Positions 1-9,497 of a DNA stretch of 64,000 nucleotides are shown here, piece after piece. The translations under genes were made by a program, and so were the position numbers. Below the pieces are notes generated by a model. That model searched no databases. It was given only the letters and a program-made list of their open reading frames with translations, and was not told the DNA's origin. Numbering within the stretch: position 1 is the first letter of the stretch; every line of letters begins with the position of its first letter. Origin of the DNA: Alistipes megaguti (GTDB taxonomy: Bacteria > Bacteroidota > Bacteroidia > Bacteroidales > Rikenellaceae); contig NZ_LR027382.1 in assembly GCF_900604385.1 (NCBI RefSeq), positions 868,001 through 932,000 on the forward strand. Direction: 5' to 3'.

Positions 1-1178
1 AATGCCCCTAAAGACACTCTCTGAAGAGTTCCATCAAAGAAATATAGGACTACAAAAGATCCCAAAACTGTAATTACCAGTCCTGTTCCTATGATGACAC
101 CACTTCTGAATCCCATGGTAAGCATAAGAATAACTATAACGATAAGTACTGATTCTATAAGATTTACAATAAATGTATCAATGGCATCACTTACACGCTC
201 AGGCTGGTAAAAAACCTTGTTGAACTTGAACCCTGACGGAAGTCCGTTTTCCAGCTCTTCAATCTTTTCGGTTACAGTATTTCCGATTTTTAGAATATCA
301 TAGCCTGATTCCATGGCTATTGCAATACCATAAGCCCTTTTACCGTCATATTTCATTTTGTTACGCTGCGGTTTCTCATAGTCCTCCTCGATATCAGCTA
401 TATTTCCAAGAGTGAACGTATTACCGTCATGACCTTTCAGAACCAGATTTCTAATATCTTCCAGATCTCGAAAGTTTCCGGGTACCATAACCTTCATACG
501 CTCATCGCCACTATTAAAGAAGCCACTATATACTGTCCTGTTCTGATCTTGCAGTGTCATCAGTATTTCAATTGGAGAAATTCCCAGACGGGCCATTTCT
601 TTACTATCTATATTGATATTTATACAAGGTGTTGCAGTTCCATATATCTGGACATTTCTTATACCTTCTATGTTAATAAGTTCACGCTGAATGAAATTTG
701 TGTATCGTATCATATCACTGTCTGAAAAACCATCAGCCGTTAACGTATAGAACATTCCATAGACAGCACTGAAGTCATCAAGTACCATTGGTACTGAGGC
801 ACCGGTAGGCAATTGGGTATGAACATCGACAATCTTTTTTCTCAATATATCCCATTTTTGTTCCAATTCGCCATTGGGTACAGTTGTTTTCAGAACTACC
901 TTTATAAGAGACAGGTCGTTCAGTGATTTTGATTCAATATAGTCTATATCTCCCATCTGACGTATTGCCTTTTCCAGCTTGTCAGACACTTCAAGTTCAA
1001 CCTGATGCGCAGTTGCACCAGGATACACAGTCATGACCAAAGCCTGTTTGACCGTTATTTCCGGATCTTCCATTTTGCTCATGGAGTAGAAAGACCATAG
1101 ACCGCCGATAACGAGGAAAGCTATAAACAGCTTGATCAGGGCCTTGTTTTCCAAGGCATATTCCGCCATACTTTTCAT
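1..1178 (-). CDS. RND efflux transporter permease, N-terminal part (runs off left edge)
   Basis: About 392 residues of an inner-membrane RND (AcrB/MexB/CusA-type) pump are present; the 3' end lies beyond position 1. The protein starts MKSMAEYALENKALIKLF, followed by a first membrane helix (IAFLVIGGLWSFY). The typical porter-domain phrase PEITVKQALVMTVYPGATA comes next, and a second hydrophobic block (ESVLIVIVILMLTMGFRSG) begins near the left edge. The start codon overlaps the stop of the upstream adaptor gene as ATGA, so the two are translationally coupled. RND pumps use proton motive force to export drugs, bile salts, dyes or metals together with the adaptor and an outer-membrane channel. 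The substrate cannot be told from this part. It may be chromosomal flank or ICE cargo. Confidence 0.9.
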   Translation of the reverse strand, partial: MKSMAEYALENKALIKLFIAFLVIGGLWSFYSMSKMEDPEITVKQALVMTVYPGATAHQVELEVSDKLEKAIRQMGDIDYIESKSLNDLSLIKVVLKTTVPNGELEQKWDILRKKIVDVHTQLPTGASVPMVLDDFSAVYGMFYTLTADGFSDSDMIRYTNFIQRELINIEGIRNVQIYGTATPCININIDSKEMARLGISPIEILMTLQDQNRTVYSGFFNSGDERMKVMVPGNFRDLEDIRNLVLKGHDGNTFTLGNIADIEEDYEKPQRNKMKYDGKRAYGIAIAMESGYDILKIGNTVTEKIEELENGLPSGFKFNKVFYQPERVSDAIDTFIVNLIESVLIVIVILMLTMGFRSGVIIGTGLVITVLGSFVVLYFFDGTLQRVSLGA

Positions 1179-2221
1179 AGCATTCCTCCTATATTGGTTG
1201 ATGACACTTCTTTCATTTCTTCCACGGTCTGCCCTTCAGACAAACTATGGATTCCGGTTATGGCTATTCTGTCGTGAGGTTCCAACCCTCTTACAAATGC
1301 CGTTTCTCTTTCTATCCGTATTAATTTAACGGGTGTACAAGCAGCCTTCCCATTATTGATCTTCCATACGCATGTGTTCCCTTTATCCTGAAATAAAGCC
1401 GATGCAGGCAATGATAATGATGGGGTTGTGCTTGAATATGCTAATCTTATATCTACATTCATACCGACTGACAGGACTTTGGAAAATTCTGATGGTATGT
1501 CAAAGGAAACATTGTATAGTTGTCCGTTTGATGCATTGCGGTTTTGGGCTTTTAATGTTATTGCGGTAGATAGATTACCGCACACAAGTTCTGCATATAT
1601 AAGATTTTTCAATCTGTTATAATCTTTTAATGCCATACTTATGTCCGCCTTGTACCCACCTTCCTGTTTCAGAAGCAAAACGGGCATTCCGGCAGAAACT
1701 ATCTCTCCGCTGTTTTTGAAAATATCTGATATAAAGCAGTCAAATGGAGCTTTTATTTCCGTGTATCTCAAAGCATCTTCAGCAGCATTGAACTTGGCCT
1801 CTGCCACTTTGTTTGCAGCAATGACTTTCTCATAATCGTTTGGAGAGACTGTGTTATTCTCAAACAAGGCTTGTATGCGTTTCGTCTCTTTTTCCGATTG
1901 TTCGAATACAGCTTTTGCAGCATTATACTGGACTTCAAAATCATGCTTGTCCAATGTTGCTATAATACTGCCTTTACGGAAACTCATTCCTTCATTTTCA
2001 GGTAAGAATGCAATCTGGCCATTGACCTTAAAAGCTATGGTCACTTCTTTCTCCGAATTTATAACTCCAGAGTATTTGACATACTCAACGCTGTCTTTAT
2101 TTCCTACTGTTAATGTTTTAACCAGTACAGAAGAGCTTTCTTTTCTTCCTGAATCTGTTTTACAGGAGGCTGATGCAAGAATAATAATTCCCGCACTCAA
2201 ATACATAAATAATCTTTTCAT
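1175..2221 (-). CDS. RND efflux periplasmic adaptor (membrane fusion lipoprotein)
   Basis: About 348 residues. I prefer the internal ATG at 2221 (MKRLFMYLSAG) because a lipoprotein signal follows directly (IIILASASC, lipobox ending in Cys). The body has the usual order of the AcrA/MexE family: a first beta-barrel/lipoyl half (KVNGQIAFLPENEGMSFRKG), an alpha hairpin (AKAVFEQSEKETKRIQALFE), a second lipoyl half (IKAPFDCFISDIFKNSGEIV) and a membrane-proximal domain. It would link the RND pump at 1-1178 to an outer-membrane channel not seen here. Its stop overlaps the pump start by 4 bases. The divergent AraC regulator 220 bp away probably controls the operon. Confidence 0.9.
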   Translation of the reverse strand: MKRLFMYLSAGIIILASASCKTDSGRKESSSVLVKTLTVGNKDSVEYVKYSGVINSEKEVTIAFKVNGQIAFLPENEGMSFRKGSIIATLDKHDFEVQYNAAKAVFEQSEKETKRIQALFENNTVSPNDYEKVIAANKVAEAKFNAAEDALRYTEIKAPFDCFISDIFKNSGEIVSAGMPVLLLKQEGGYKADISMALKDYNRLKNLIYAELVCGNLSTAITLKAQNRNASNGQLYNVSFDIPSEFSKVLSVGMNVDIRLAYSSTTPSLSLPASALFQDKGNTCVWKINNGKAACTPVKLIRIERETAFVRGLEPHDRIAITGIHSLSEGQTVEEMKEVSSTNIGGML

Positions 2222-2398
2222 TGTCTTAAACTTTAGCTTTTGCAAATTTCATCAAACCCAATGAGAAACACGTTTCCATTTACACATGCGGAATGTTCTA
2301 AAACCCTTTTTTTACTATGTGATTTAGAATAGTAGTTGCTGGATAAGGGAAGATTATATTCATTTTTCCATTAAAAATGTTCTATTAGTAAGAAATTC

Positions 2399-2429
2399 TT
2401 TGATGGAAATATGGATACAATTATATTTG
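2399..2429 (+). promoter_or_regulatory. Bacteroides-type promoter for the AraC gene
   Basis: TTTG at 2399-2402 and TATATTTG at 2422-2429 are separated by 19 bases, which fits the Bacteroides sigma-ABfr consensus (TTTG, 19-21 bases, TAnnTTTG). Transcription would start only a few bases before the ATG at 2443, giving a very short leader. Confidence 0.75.
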
Positions 2430-2442
2430 TAATAAAAAAAAT

Positions 2443-3312
2443 ATGAACCAATTTAAGAACCTGGATATAAGAATAGCAAAGAATCTTATAGGCGATATAG
2501 ATTATGTAGATAACGATTTTATTGTACTGGATGATCTCTCTAAATTCAATATTCCCAATGATTCACCCATCAGACTTGGTGCATTTACAATAAGTTTGTG
2601 TCTTAACGGACATATAACTACTGATATCAACATGATAAGGTACGACGTACAGCCGGGAGATATGGTAATAACACTTCCTAAAGATATAATAGAACACAAG
2701 GATGTTTCGTCTGATATCAGAGGAATTTTCTTTATTGTTTCACAGCGTTTTATTGAAGAAGCTTTTCCGAAAATAGGAGAAATACTTCCGATTTTTCTTT
2801 ATATCCAAAAATACCCTAAAATTGAATTGACAGCAAATCAATGTTTCAATATACAGCAGTTTTATGATTTCTTTATCCAAAGACTTAAAGACCAGTCAGT
2901 ATATAGAGATAAAATGATAAGCTCGATACTGCAGGCTCTGATTTATTATATCACCGGCTTATTGATTAACTCTGATAAACGGGAAAAAAAGGAGAGAAAA
3001 GAAGAATTGCTGAGTAAATTTATTCAGCTGATAATAAAACACTACAAGGAAAACAGAACACTGGATTTCTATGCAGAAAAACTGTTTATTTCAACAAAAT
3101 ATATGTCAGACATTATAAAGAAGACAAGCGGACTGACAGCTCATGACTGGATAGACAGATATACCATTCTGGAAGCTAAGATTTTGTTACGGTCAACCAA
3201 TAAGACAATCCAAGAAATATCCAATGAGCTGAATTTCCCTAATCATTCGTTCTTTTCAAAATACTTTAAGCATCACATGGGTATGACTCCTAAGGCTTAC
3301 AGGCAATCTTAA
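2443..3312 (+). CDS. AraC-family transcriptional regulator
   Basis: 289 residues. The N-terminal ~180 residues form a cupin-like sensing domain (LNGHITTDINMIRYDVQPGDMVITLPKDI). The C-terminal ~100 residues carry the two helix-turn-helix units of the AraC/XylS family: FYAEKLFISTKYMSDIIKKT, then IQEISNELNFPNHSFFSKYF, with the family ending HHMGMTPKAYRQS. It lies divergent from the RND pump operon and is probably its regulator. The ligand is unknown. Confidence 0.9.
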   Translation: MNQFKNLDIRIAKNLIGDIDYVDNDFIVLDDLSKFNIPNDSPIRLGAFTISLCLNGHITTDINMIRYDVQPGDMVITLPKDIIEHKDVSSDIRGIFFIVSQRFIEEAFPKIGEILPIFLYIQKYPKIELTANQCFNIQQFYDFFIQRLKDQSVYRDKMISSILQALIYYITGLLINSDKREKKERKEELLSKFIQLIIKHYKENRTLDFYAEKLFISTKYMSDIIKKTSGLTAHDWIDRYTILEAKILLRSTNKTIQEISNELNFPNHSFFSKYFKHHMGMTPKAYRQS

Positions 3313-3362
3313 ACATATAATATCTAGAAACAAAAACATATCGGGAAAACGAGCATACCGTA

Positions 3363-3540
3363 GCCGAGTCCCCATAACCACAGGCAAAGGTAATTCGTGT
3401 TCTTCCTGTACAAGCAAGGCCAAGCCCTTCGGGTTCGTGGAAAAAATCATCCTCGCCCCGGAGGGCTTGCGGTATTTTTTCCCGAAGCCTTGCATGTACG
3501 GAACACGACCTTTTTAGGCCTGTAGTTATGGGAACTCCGG
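3363..3540 (+). ncRNA. Structured leader element, copy A
   Basis: First of six related intergenic elements. Outer arms are 3363-3385 and 3517-3540 (CCCATAACCACAGGC pairs with GCCTGTAGTTATGGG). A second stem pairs TTCGTGTTC with GAACACGA and CAAGGC with GCCTTG. Inside are a short hairpin (AAGCCC/GGGTT) and a conserved hairpin with AAAAATCATCCTCGCC on its left side and GCGGTATTTTTTCCC on its right. A small 3' hairpin (CCGGC/GCCGG, about 3537-3553) follows, 22 bases before the ATG at 3575. I do not recognise it as a named RNA family. It could be a cis-acting leader RNA, an RNA-processing site or a protein-binding DNA structure. Confidence 0.6.
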
Positions 3541-3574
3541 CCCCAGAAGCCGGACTAACAAAAAATCAAATGTT

Positions 3575-4405
3575 ATGTTACAGGCAACAAAGAACAAGTA
3601 CACGGTGGAAACACTCAAACCACTGAACATTCTGTACGATCATGAACACCGGCTGACACAGCAGGACGTGGATATGGCCAACGGTTATGTGGAACTGATA
3701 GAAAGGACACGCTCTGAAAAGATTCCACAGGTCGGTGACAGACTCATCTATGTGGACAGATACGGGAAATATTACGGCAATGCCCTTATTGAAAACAATG
3801 ATGAAGAGAGCGGTCGGATTTCCATCTGTGAAGAACCTTATATTCCCTTTGTATGGGAGCAGGACGCCAATATCCGGCTGAGCGTCAGCGGAGGGGCCTT
3901 CCACCATATTGACCCCAAGCAATTGAAATTCGTCAGATGGACGGAAGGTGCATTCAAGGACTGGGGCAACTGCGGTGCGTGCGCCAACGGTGCCGTCGCA
4001 TTCACGGCAAAAGTGCCGTTATGGTCCTATTCCGAACCTGACCCTCTCTACGGCGATTTCACCACTGAGACATGGAGACAGTATTATCTGACAAAAAACA
4101 CGGGTCCGGATGCACGCAATCTGTACCAGGGCTACGACATAGCTTTCAGGACCGAAGAGGACTTCCGGCAGTTCCTGAAGGACTATGAAGGGACTGTGTT
4201 CAAGGGCAACTGGGAAAACCAGATCGTACTCTGGTGTTTCCGACATGAAAACCGGTTCCTGCCGCAGCACGAATGGGACAAGATAGATGCCCCGGCCATG
4301 GAACGGCGTCTCAACTTTTATCCCGAACAGGTCAAGCTGGTCAAGGACATGGACAGCCACATCACCTACTGTTACCGTATCAAACCCGAAATTGACAATC
4401 TCTAA
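3575..4405 (+). CDS. ICE accessory protein, probably DUF4121 family
   Basis: 276 residues, no signal peptide or membrane segment. It resembles the DUF4121 proteins carried by Bacteroidales conjugative elements; I name this family from memory with moderate certainty. Aromatic and acidic residues are frequent, for example WTEGAFKDWGNCGACANGAVAF with a GNCGAC cysteine pair. It opens the accessory operon directly behind structured element A and is followed 12 bases later by the next gene. Function unknown. Confidence 0.65.
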   Translation: MLQATKNKYTVETLKPLNILYDHEHRLTQQDVDMANGYVELIERTRSEKIPQVGDRLIYVDRYGKYYGNALIENNDEESGRISICEEPYIPFVWEQDANIRLSVSGGAFHHIDPKQLKFVRWTEGAFKDWGNCGACANGAVAFTAKVPLWSYSEPDPLYGDFTTETWRQYYLTKNTGPDARNLYQGYDIAFRTEEDFRQFLKDYEGTVFKGNWENQIVLWCFRHENRFLPQHEWDKIDAPAMERRLNFYPEQVKLVKDMDSHITYCYRIKPEIDNL

Positions 4406-4417
4406 AACAATACAGTT

Positions 4418-5359
4418 ATGCAGACAACAGCAACAAGAACAGCAGGCAGCCACACAGACCTGCTCACAGGTATCCTGAACGTGCAAGTAAGGAACGAGGA
4501 CAAGATTACAGAACAGGACAGGCAGTATTGCCAGCTCCAGCAGGACCAGCTCTACAAGACGCTTAACCGTATCGACCGTTGGTATGCCATCTTCAAGGAA
4601 GAAGCGGAACGGTACCGGGAAATCAAGAGCTTCAAGTATGAGGATAACGGTAAGGTCTCCATACGGAATTTCTATTTCAACAACAGCAGGGAGGATGACT
4701 ATACCCACAACGAATTCAAACCGTTTGACCTCATCAACGAGCTTGCGGACAACAACTGCAATGCCAACGCGAATTTCGCGAATCGCATCATTTCCTATTT
4801 CAACAGGACCTACAATGTAGACGTACCCATTCCTGTAATCGACGAGAAGGCCATGCGCATGGGATTCCGTCCGGTCTACCAGACTTACGTGGACATGGTC
4901 ATTGAACACCTCGGCGGAAAAAGTTTCCGTGAGACCGCAGAGGAAGAACTGCTGGCCCGTTTCCTGAAAACGGTACAGCCTTCCCGCTGGAGCAAGGTGA
5001 AGCCCGAACTGAAAAAGGACAAGATAACTTTCCCTGACATCGTGTCCTGGGACAGCATCCATCTGGAATACCACCGGGAATATGAGTTCTCGTATGACTG
5101 CGGAAGGAAAGTGGACATTTTCTGCGAAGGTATCGCATACGGAGCAGATGACGTGATAAACGGTTCAAGCGGTATGGTCATCGGTCTTGACAGACGCGAT
5201 GTGGATATAACCGAATGGTACAACCTCACCCTGAGCAACGCAGAACAGATCAAGTTCTACAAGAACGGACGCATCGACGTACGCTTCAAGGACAGCCAGG
5301 TCGCAGAGAACTGCTACAGAAGGCTACGGCTGGATGAAATCACACTCAGAGAAGAGTGA
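4418..5359 (+). CDS. Hypothetical ICE accessory protein, DUF4942-like at best
   Basis: 313 residues. The N-terminal half is helical and charged (QDQLYKTLNRIDRWYAIFKEEAERYREIKSF). The C-terminal part contains WDSIHLEYHREYEFSYDCGRK and ends with an IKFYKNGRIDVRF segment, a pattern seen in proteins encoded beside N6-methyltransferases on Bacteroidales mobile elements. I cannot assign a function. It sits 80 bases before the methylase-helicase gene on the same strand, with a hairpin between them, so the products may be functionally linked. Confidence 0.6.
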   Translation: MQTTATRTAGSHTDLLTGILNVQVRNEDKITEQDRQYCQLQQDQLYKTLNRIDRWYAIFKEEAERYREIKSFKYEDNGKVSIRNFYFNNSREDDYTHNEFKPFDLINELADNNCNANANFANRIISYFNRTYNVDVPIPVIDEKAMRMGFRPVYQTYVDMVIEHLGGKSFRETAEEELLARFLKTVQPSRWSKVKPELKKDKITFPDIVSWDSIHLEYHREYEFSYDCGRKVDIFCEGIAYGADDVINGSSGMVIGLDRRDVDITEWYNLTLSNAEQIKFYKNGRIDVRFKDSQVAENCYRRLRLDEITLREE

Positions 5360-5380
5360 TTCATGAAATACTTATTCAGG

Positions 5381-5415
5381 CACCCCGTAAGACATCCTTG
5401 CGGGGTGTCTTCGTT
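5381..5415 (+). terminator. Hairpin, possible terminator or attenuator
   Basis: CACCCCG (5381-5387) pairs with CGGGGTG (5401-5407). An alternative stem, AAGACA with TGTCTT, overlaps it, so two exclusive folds are possible. It lies between the 313-residue protein and the methylase-helicase. There is no long T-run, so termination would be partial. Confidence 0.4.
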
Positions 5416-5439
5416 TCCAACCATTAAAAAAGAAAAGAC

Positions 5440-8400
5440 ATGTATGCCATCATACCTCAACAGATTCCTCAGGACAGGCGTGCCGAGATCAACGAGAAAA
5501 TCCTTTTCGCCATAGACTCCGGCAAGGACCTCGTTCCGAAGGAAAGCATCTACAACTGCTACACGGGAACCGGAGGACTGCACAACCTCAGACAGTCGGA
5601 TTTCACCAGCTACCATGAATACGCCGAGGCCAAGAAGGAATTCGAGATGGGACAGTTCTTCACCCCGCACGACATATGCCGGAGCATGGTGGAGACCCTT
5701 TCTCCGACATCGGCGGAAATGGTGCTTGACATGTGCTGCGGCATGGGCAACTTCTTCAACCATCTGCCCAACCTGCACAATGCCTACGGATTCGACATAG
5801 ACGGCAAGGCGGTGGCCGTTGCCAGATACCTCTACCCGGAAGCTCATATCGAGAAATGCGACATACAGCTGTACAATCCCGAACAGCGCTTCGACATCAT
5901 TGTCGGAAATCCGCCCTTCAACCTGAAATTTGATTACAGGCTGTCGCAGGAATTCTACATGGACAAGGCCTATGACGTGCTCAACCCTGCCGGAATCCTG
6001 ATGGTCATCGTCCCTCTCTCCTTCATGCAGAACGAGTTCTGGGAAAAGACACGCGTGGCGAAAATCAACTCGAATTTCTCCTTCATCGGCCAGACCAGGC
6101 TGGAACATTCAGCCTTCTCTACGGTGGGCGTGCAGAATTTCGCAACAAAAATCATGGTATTCCTCCGCCGTTCCCTCCATATTGAAATGCAGCCCTACAA
6201 CGCGGAAGAGTTTGTCAGCATGGATGAGCTGAAGAAACGCATAGCCGAAGTGCGGAAAATGAAACACCGGCTGCGCCTCCAGCTGATGCGGGAGTGCAAC
6301 CATATAGACAAAGAAGAGCTGGAACAGTTCGAGTACAGGCTCGCCAAATACATGTACGAGCTGAAAGCCCATGCCGTGCTGAACAGGCATGTCGAAAAGG
6401 CGGAGGCGCTGGTGTCCAAATTCCGCAACCAGAAACCGCCGGAAAATGCCACCCGGGAACAGATAAAGGAATGGGAACGCAAGAAGCTGACCACCGGCAA
6501 GGTTCTCGGCATCATCCGCAGGTACATCACCTCGCAGAACGTGGTACCTCGCAAGGAAGTGGCACTGGTGAAGACATCCTACGGTTTCAAGCTGAAGCAA
6601 TATGCCCCGCGTCTGCTTGACAAGGTCACGCACAAGGCCGCAGGCATCAACGACATCATACTCGGAAGGGCCGAACTCCCGATGCCGGAAACCGTCACGG
6701 AAAAGAACATGCGGCAGATCCGTGCCGCCAGAAAACTGATACGGCGCAAACAGAGGCAATACGAGACCCAGAATCTCCAGTTTGCGGAAATGCGGGAAGA
6801 TGCCGGCCTGAAGGAATACCTGGACCGCACCACATTCATCAACAAGGACGGTGAAGTCTGCGAATTCACGGACTTGCAGAAACACGACCTGAACCTCGTG
6901 CTGCAGAAACGCTACGCCCTGCTGAACTGGCAGCAGGGTTCGGGCAAGACCGCCGCCGTCTATCACAGGGCGAAATACCTGCTCAAGTTCAGAAAGGCAA
7001 GGAACGTCATCATACTTGCCCCGGCCATTGCCACCAACATGACCTGGATACCGTTCCTTACCGTAAACAAGGAACGCTTCCGTACAATACAGACCGCCGG
7101 CGACCTCGACAACGTACCGGAAGGGACATTCCTTGTCGTCTCCACTTCCATGCTCGGCAAGCTGAAAAAAGGTCTGATGCGTTTCGTCAGACGCACTTGC
7201 GGGAAACTGTGCCTGGTCTTCGACGAGTCGGATGAAATCACCAATCCCACGTCACAGCGCACAAGGAACGTCCTGTGCATCTTCAGAAGAATCAGGTACA
7301 AGATCCTCGATACCGGAACAACCACCCGCAACAACATCGCGGAGCTGTACAGCCAGTTCGAGCTGCTCTACAACAACTCCGTAAACATGATATGCTGGAG
7401 CCCGCAGGTCTACCACGAGAACAGGGACCACGAAATAGAGGAAGAGAACAACCCGGATTACGGGACACCGTTTCCCGCCTTCAGGGGACACGTCCTCTTC
7501 CGCGCCTGTCACTGCCCGGGGAAAGCCACCGTTTTCGGCATCGAGAAACAGAACCAGGATGTCTACAACAAGGACGAGCTTTCCGAACTTATCGGCAAGA
7601 CGGTCATCACCCGTAAATTCAGGGATTTTGCGGGAGAGAAATACCGGGTACGTACGCATACCGTCCGCCCCTCGGAAGGAGAACACGAGGTGTACCGTGT
7701 CATCATCGAGGAGTTCTGCCGCATCTGCGAGCTGTACTACAACAGCACGGGAGACACGAAAAAGGATGCGGGGCTGAGACTCATGAGGCAGATCAAGCTG
7801 CTTATCAAGGCCTGTTCGGTACCTCACCTGATAGAGGGATATTACGGCGACGAATATCCCTCCAAGACCCGCTATATCGAAAGGCTCGTGAGGACAATAC
7901 CGGGCAAGGTGGCCATCGGGTGCACCACGCTGGCGGCCTTCGACCTCTATGAGAGCTATATTCGGGCACATTTCCCCGACAGACCGGTATTCGTGGTCAA
8001 GGGAGACGTGGCCTTCAGGAAACGTCAGAAAATCGTGACGGAGTTCGATTCCACCATCAACGGTATCCTGATATGCACGCAGCAGAGCCTGAGCAGCTCG
8101 GTGAACATACCTACCTGCAATGACGTGATACTGGAATCCCTGCAATGGAACATTCCACGTATGGAGCAGTTCTATTTCCGTTTCATCCGTCTGGACTCCA
8201 GAGAGATGAAGAACGTCCATTACGTCACCTATGAAGACTCGGTCGAACAGAACCTGATGGCCTTGGTGCTGACCAAGGAGCGTCTGAACGAGTTCATCAA
8301 GACGGGTGAGGTAAAGGAGCAGTCCGAGATCTTCGAGGAGTTCGACATCACGATGTCCGTCATAGACAGCCTGCTTGTCCGCACGCAGGACAGCGAAGGC

Positions 8401-8442
8401 AAGATACACATCAGCTGGGGAAGCCAGCGAATAACAGAATGA
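5440..8442 (+). CDS. N6-adenine DNA methyltransferase fused to an SF2 helicase
   Basis: 1000 residues, two enzymes in one chain. Residues ~70-260 form an N6-adenine methyltransferase: SAM-binding motif I near 95-105 (VLDMCCGMGNFF) and catalytic NPPF at ~157-160. A helical charged linker spans ~260-470. From ~470 an SF2/SNF2-like ATPase follows: Walker A QQGSGKTA (~498-505), Walker B LVFDESDE (~592-599), GCTTLAAFDLYESY and a motif VI-like QFYFRFIRLDS. No nuclease motif is visible, so this is not an evident complete restriction enzyme. It may methylate and remodel element DNA to evade host restriction, or serve as one part of a defence system. Followed by structured element B. Confidence 0.85.
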   Translation: MYAIIPQQIPQDRRAEINEKILFAIDSGKDLVPKESIYNCYTGTGGLHNLRQSDFTSYHEYAEAKKEFEMGQFFTPHDICRSMVETLSPTSAEMVLDMCCGMGNFFNHLPNLHNAYGFDIDGKAVAVARYLYPEAHIEKCDIQLYNPEQRFDIIVGNPPFNLKFDYRLSQEFYMDKAYDVLNPAGILMVIVPLSFMQNEFWEKTRVAKINSNFSFIGQTRLEHSAFSTVGVQNFATKIMVFLRRSLHIEMQPYNAEEFVSMDELKKRIAEVRKMKHRLRLQLMRECNHIDKEELEQFEYRLAKYMYELKAHAVLNRHVEKAEALVSKFRNQKPPENATREQIKEWERKKLTTGKVLGIIRRYITSQNVVPRKEVALVKTSYGFKLKQYAPRLLDKVTHKAAGINDIILGRAELPMPETVTEKNMRQIRAARKLIRRKQRQYETQNLQFAEMREDAGLKEYLDRTTFINKDGEVCEFTDLQKHDLNLVLQKRYALLNWQQGSGKTAAVYHRAKYLLKFRKARNVIILAPAIATNMTWIPFLTVNKERFRTIQTAGDLDNVPEGTFLVVSTSMLGKLKKGLMRFVRRTCGKLCLVFDESDEITNPTSQRTRNVLCIFRRIRYKILDTGTTTRNNIAELYSQFELLYNNSVNMICWSPQVYHENRDHEIEEENNPDYGTPFPAFRGHVLFRACHCPGKATVFGIEKQNQDVYNKDELSELIGKTVITRKFRDFAGEKYRVRTHTVRPSEGEHEVYRVIIEEFCRICELYYNSTGDTKKDAGLRLMRQIKLLIKACSVPHLIEGYYGDEYPSKTRYIERLVRTIPGKVAIGCTTLAAFDLYESYIRAHFPDRPVFVVKGDVAFRKRQKIVTEFDSTINGILICTQQSLSSSVNIPTCNDVILESLQWNIPRMEQFYFRFIRLDSREMKNVHYVTYEDSVEQNLMALVLTKERLNEFIKTGEVKEQSEIFEEFDITMSVIDSLLVRTQDSEGKIHISWGSQRITE

Positions 8443-8462
8443 ACATGAACCGTATGGAGATG

Positions 8463-8639
8463 CCCGGAAGTCCCATTCCCACCGACAAAGGTAAGCCGCG
8501 TCCCCATCGGCTGAGCAAGGTCAGGCCGCAGGCGGTTTTCGGGAAAATCATCCTCGCCGCAGCTGCGGTATTTTCCCGAAAAACCCTGCACAGCCGGGAC
8601 ACGGCACCTTTTGGGAGTCGGTGGAATGGAACCCCCGGG
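8463..8639 (+). ncRNA. Structured leader element, copy B
   Basis: Same architecture as copy A. Outer arms are CCCGG (8463-8467) plus CCATTCCCACCGAC (8473-8486), pairing with GTCGGTGGAATGG (8617-8629) and CCGGG (8635-8639). A second stem pairs GCCGCGTCCC with GGGACACGGC. The conserved core reads GGGAAAATCATCCTCGCC then GCTGCGGTATTTTCCCG. It ends 27 bases before the ATG of the acidic protein at 8667. An in-frame upstream ATG at 8439 would have to translate through this structure, so I reject that start. Confidence 0.6.
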
Positions 8640-8666
8640 CTCCACATACATAAAAAGAAAAATAAT

Positions 8667-9158
8667 ATGGATCTGAACAATGCAGAGATTGCCGTGACCA
8701 CACAGCATCTCATGGACATAAAGGATTACAGGGACTACTGGCTGCACCTGTCCGACTACAGCGACATGGGTGAGTTCCTGTGCGCCTGTTCCGACCTGTT
8801 CCCCGGGGAAAAGGAACCGGAATACCGGTATCCCAGATGGGAGAACATCCCGGACACGCTGATCAGCCGTGAATGGCTCTGTCCCAACTTCTTCGAGATC
8901 AGGGACGCCCTTGAAAGGCTCGAAGAGGAAGAAACGGAGTTTTTCATAAACTGGAGCAGGCATTACGGCTATGACATCACTACAGATGACCCGCACATGA
9001 TGGTATCACATTACCACGACCTGTACGGGGACACCGTCACGGAAGCGGAAGAAGACGCGGACACAGGAGAAGACGCCCTGATATACACGGGTGTATCAAG
9101 CTGCTACTGCGACATGCTTCCATTCCGTTACGAAATATTTGATGACAATTATGACTAA
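8667..9158 (+). CDS. Acidic protein, possibly ArdA-like antirestriction
   Basis: 163 residues and strongly acidic. The start ATG at 8667 was chosen because the upstream in-frame extension is structured element B. The segment EIRDALERLEEEETEFFINW...HYHDLYGD recalls the second and third domains of ArdA, a DNA-mimic inhibitor of type I restriction enzymes, but the N-terminal ArdA domain is not obvious. Its place directly after the methylase-helicase would suit an anti-restriction role. This is inference; it could simply be an acidic hypothetical protein. Confidence 0.55.
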   Translation: MDLNNAEIAVTTQHLMDIKDYRDYWLHLSDYSDMGEFLCACSDLFPGEKEPEYRYPRWENIPDTLISREWLCPNFFEIRDALERLEEEETEFFINWSRHYGYDITTDDPHMMVSHYHDLYGDTVTEAEEDADTGEDALIYTGVSSCYCDMLPFRYEIFDDNYD

Positions 9159-9170
9159 AAGACAAAAGAT

Positions 9171-9485
9171 ATGGAAATCAACTTCAAAGGACCTGTAATG
9201 CCTATCGACCCATACTCGCAGCTGGCATTCGTGGAAATACTGAACATACTACTGACGGCGGGACACATCGTGGACGTGAACCGCTTCCTCATAAGCAGGA
9301 ATGTCAATCCGCAGTTCGGTTCGCTGTCAGGCTATTTCAGATGGTCGTTCGCCGGAGACCATTTTACCCTCTGGCAACGCACGGACTACAATTCAACGCT
9401 GTGTTTTAACCACAGGATACTCGATCTGCCTTTCGGTGTCCTGGCAGCGAAAGACAACGGAAAAGACATGGAAACGGCAAACTGA
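9171..9485 (+). CDS. Small hypothetical ICE protein
   Basis: 104 residues, starting 12 bases after the previous stop, so in the same operon. It contains EILNILLTAGHIVDVNRFLISRN and an FRWSFAGDHFTLWQ patch, and reads as a compact soluble protein. I do not recognise the family. Confidence 0.6.
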   Translation: MEINFKGPVMPIDPYSQLAFVEILNILLTAGHIVDVNRFLISRNVNPQFGSLSGYFRWSFAGDHFTLWQRTDYNSTLCFNHRILDLPFGVLAAKDNGKDMETAN

Positions 9486-9497
9486 AAATGAAACGAT

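Noticed and set aside
4019..5074. 351-codon minus-strand ORF
   Set aside because: Antisense shadow of the two plus-strand genes; such long shadows are common in this GC-richer part.
7252..8409. 385-codon minus-strand ORF
   Set aside because: Antisense of the helicase part of the fusion protein, which has clear motifs.
8439..8666. In-frame N-terminal extension of the acidic protein from ATG 8439
   Set aside because: It is entirely structured element B translated by chance; the ATG at 8667 fits better.
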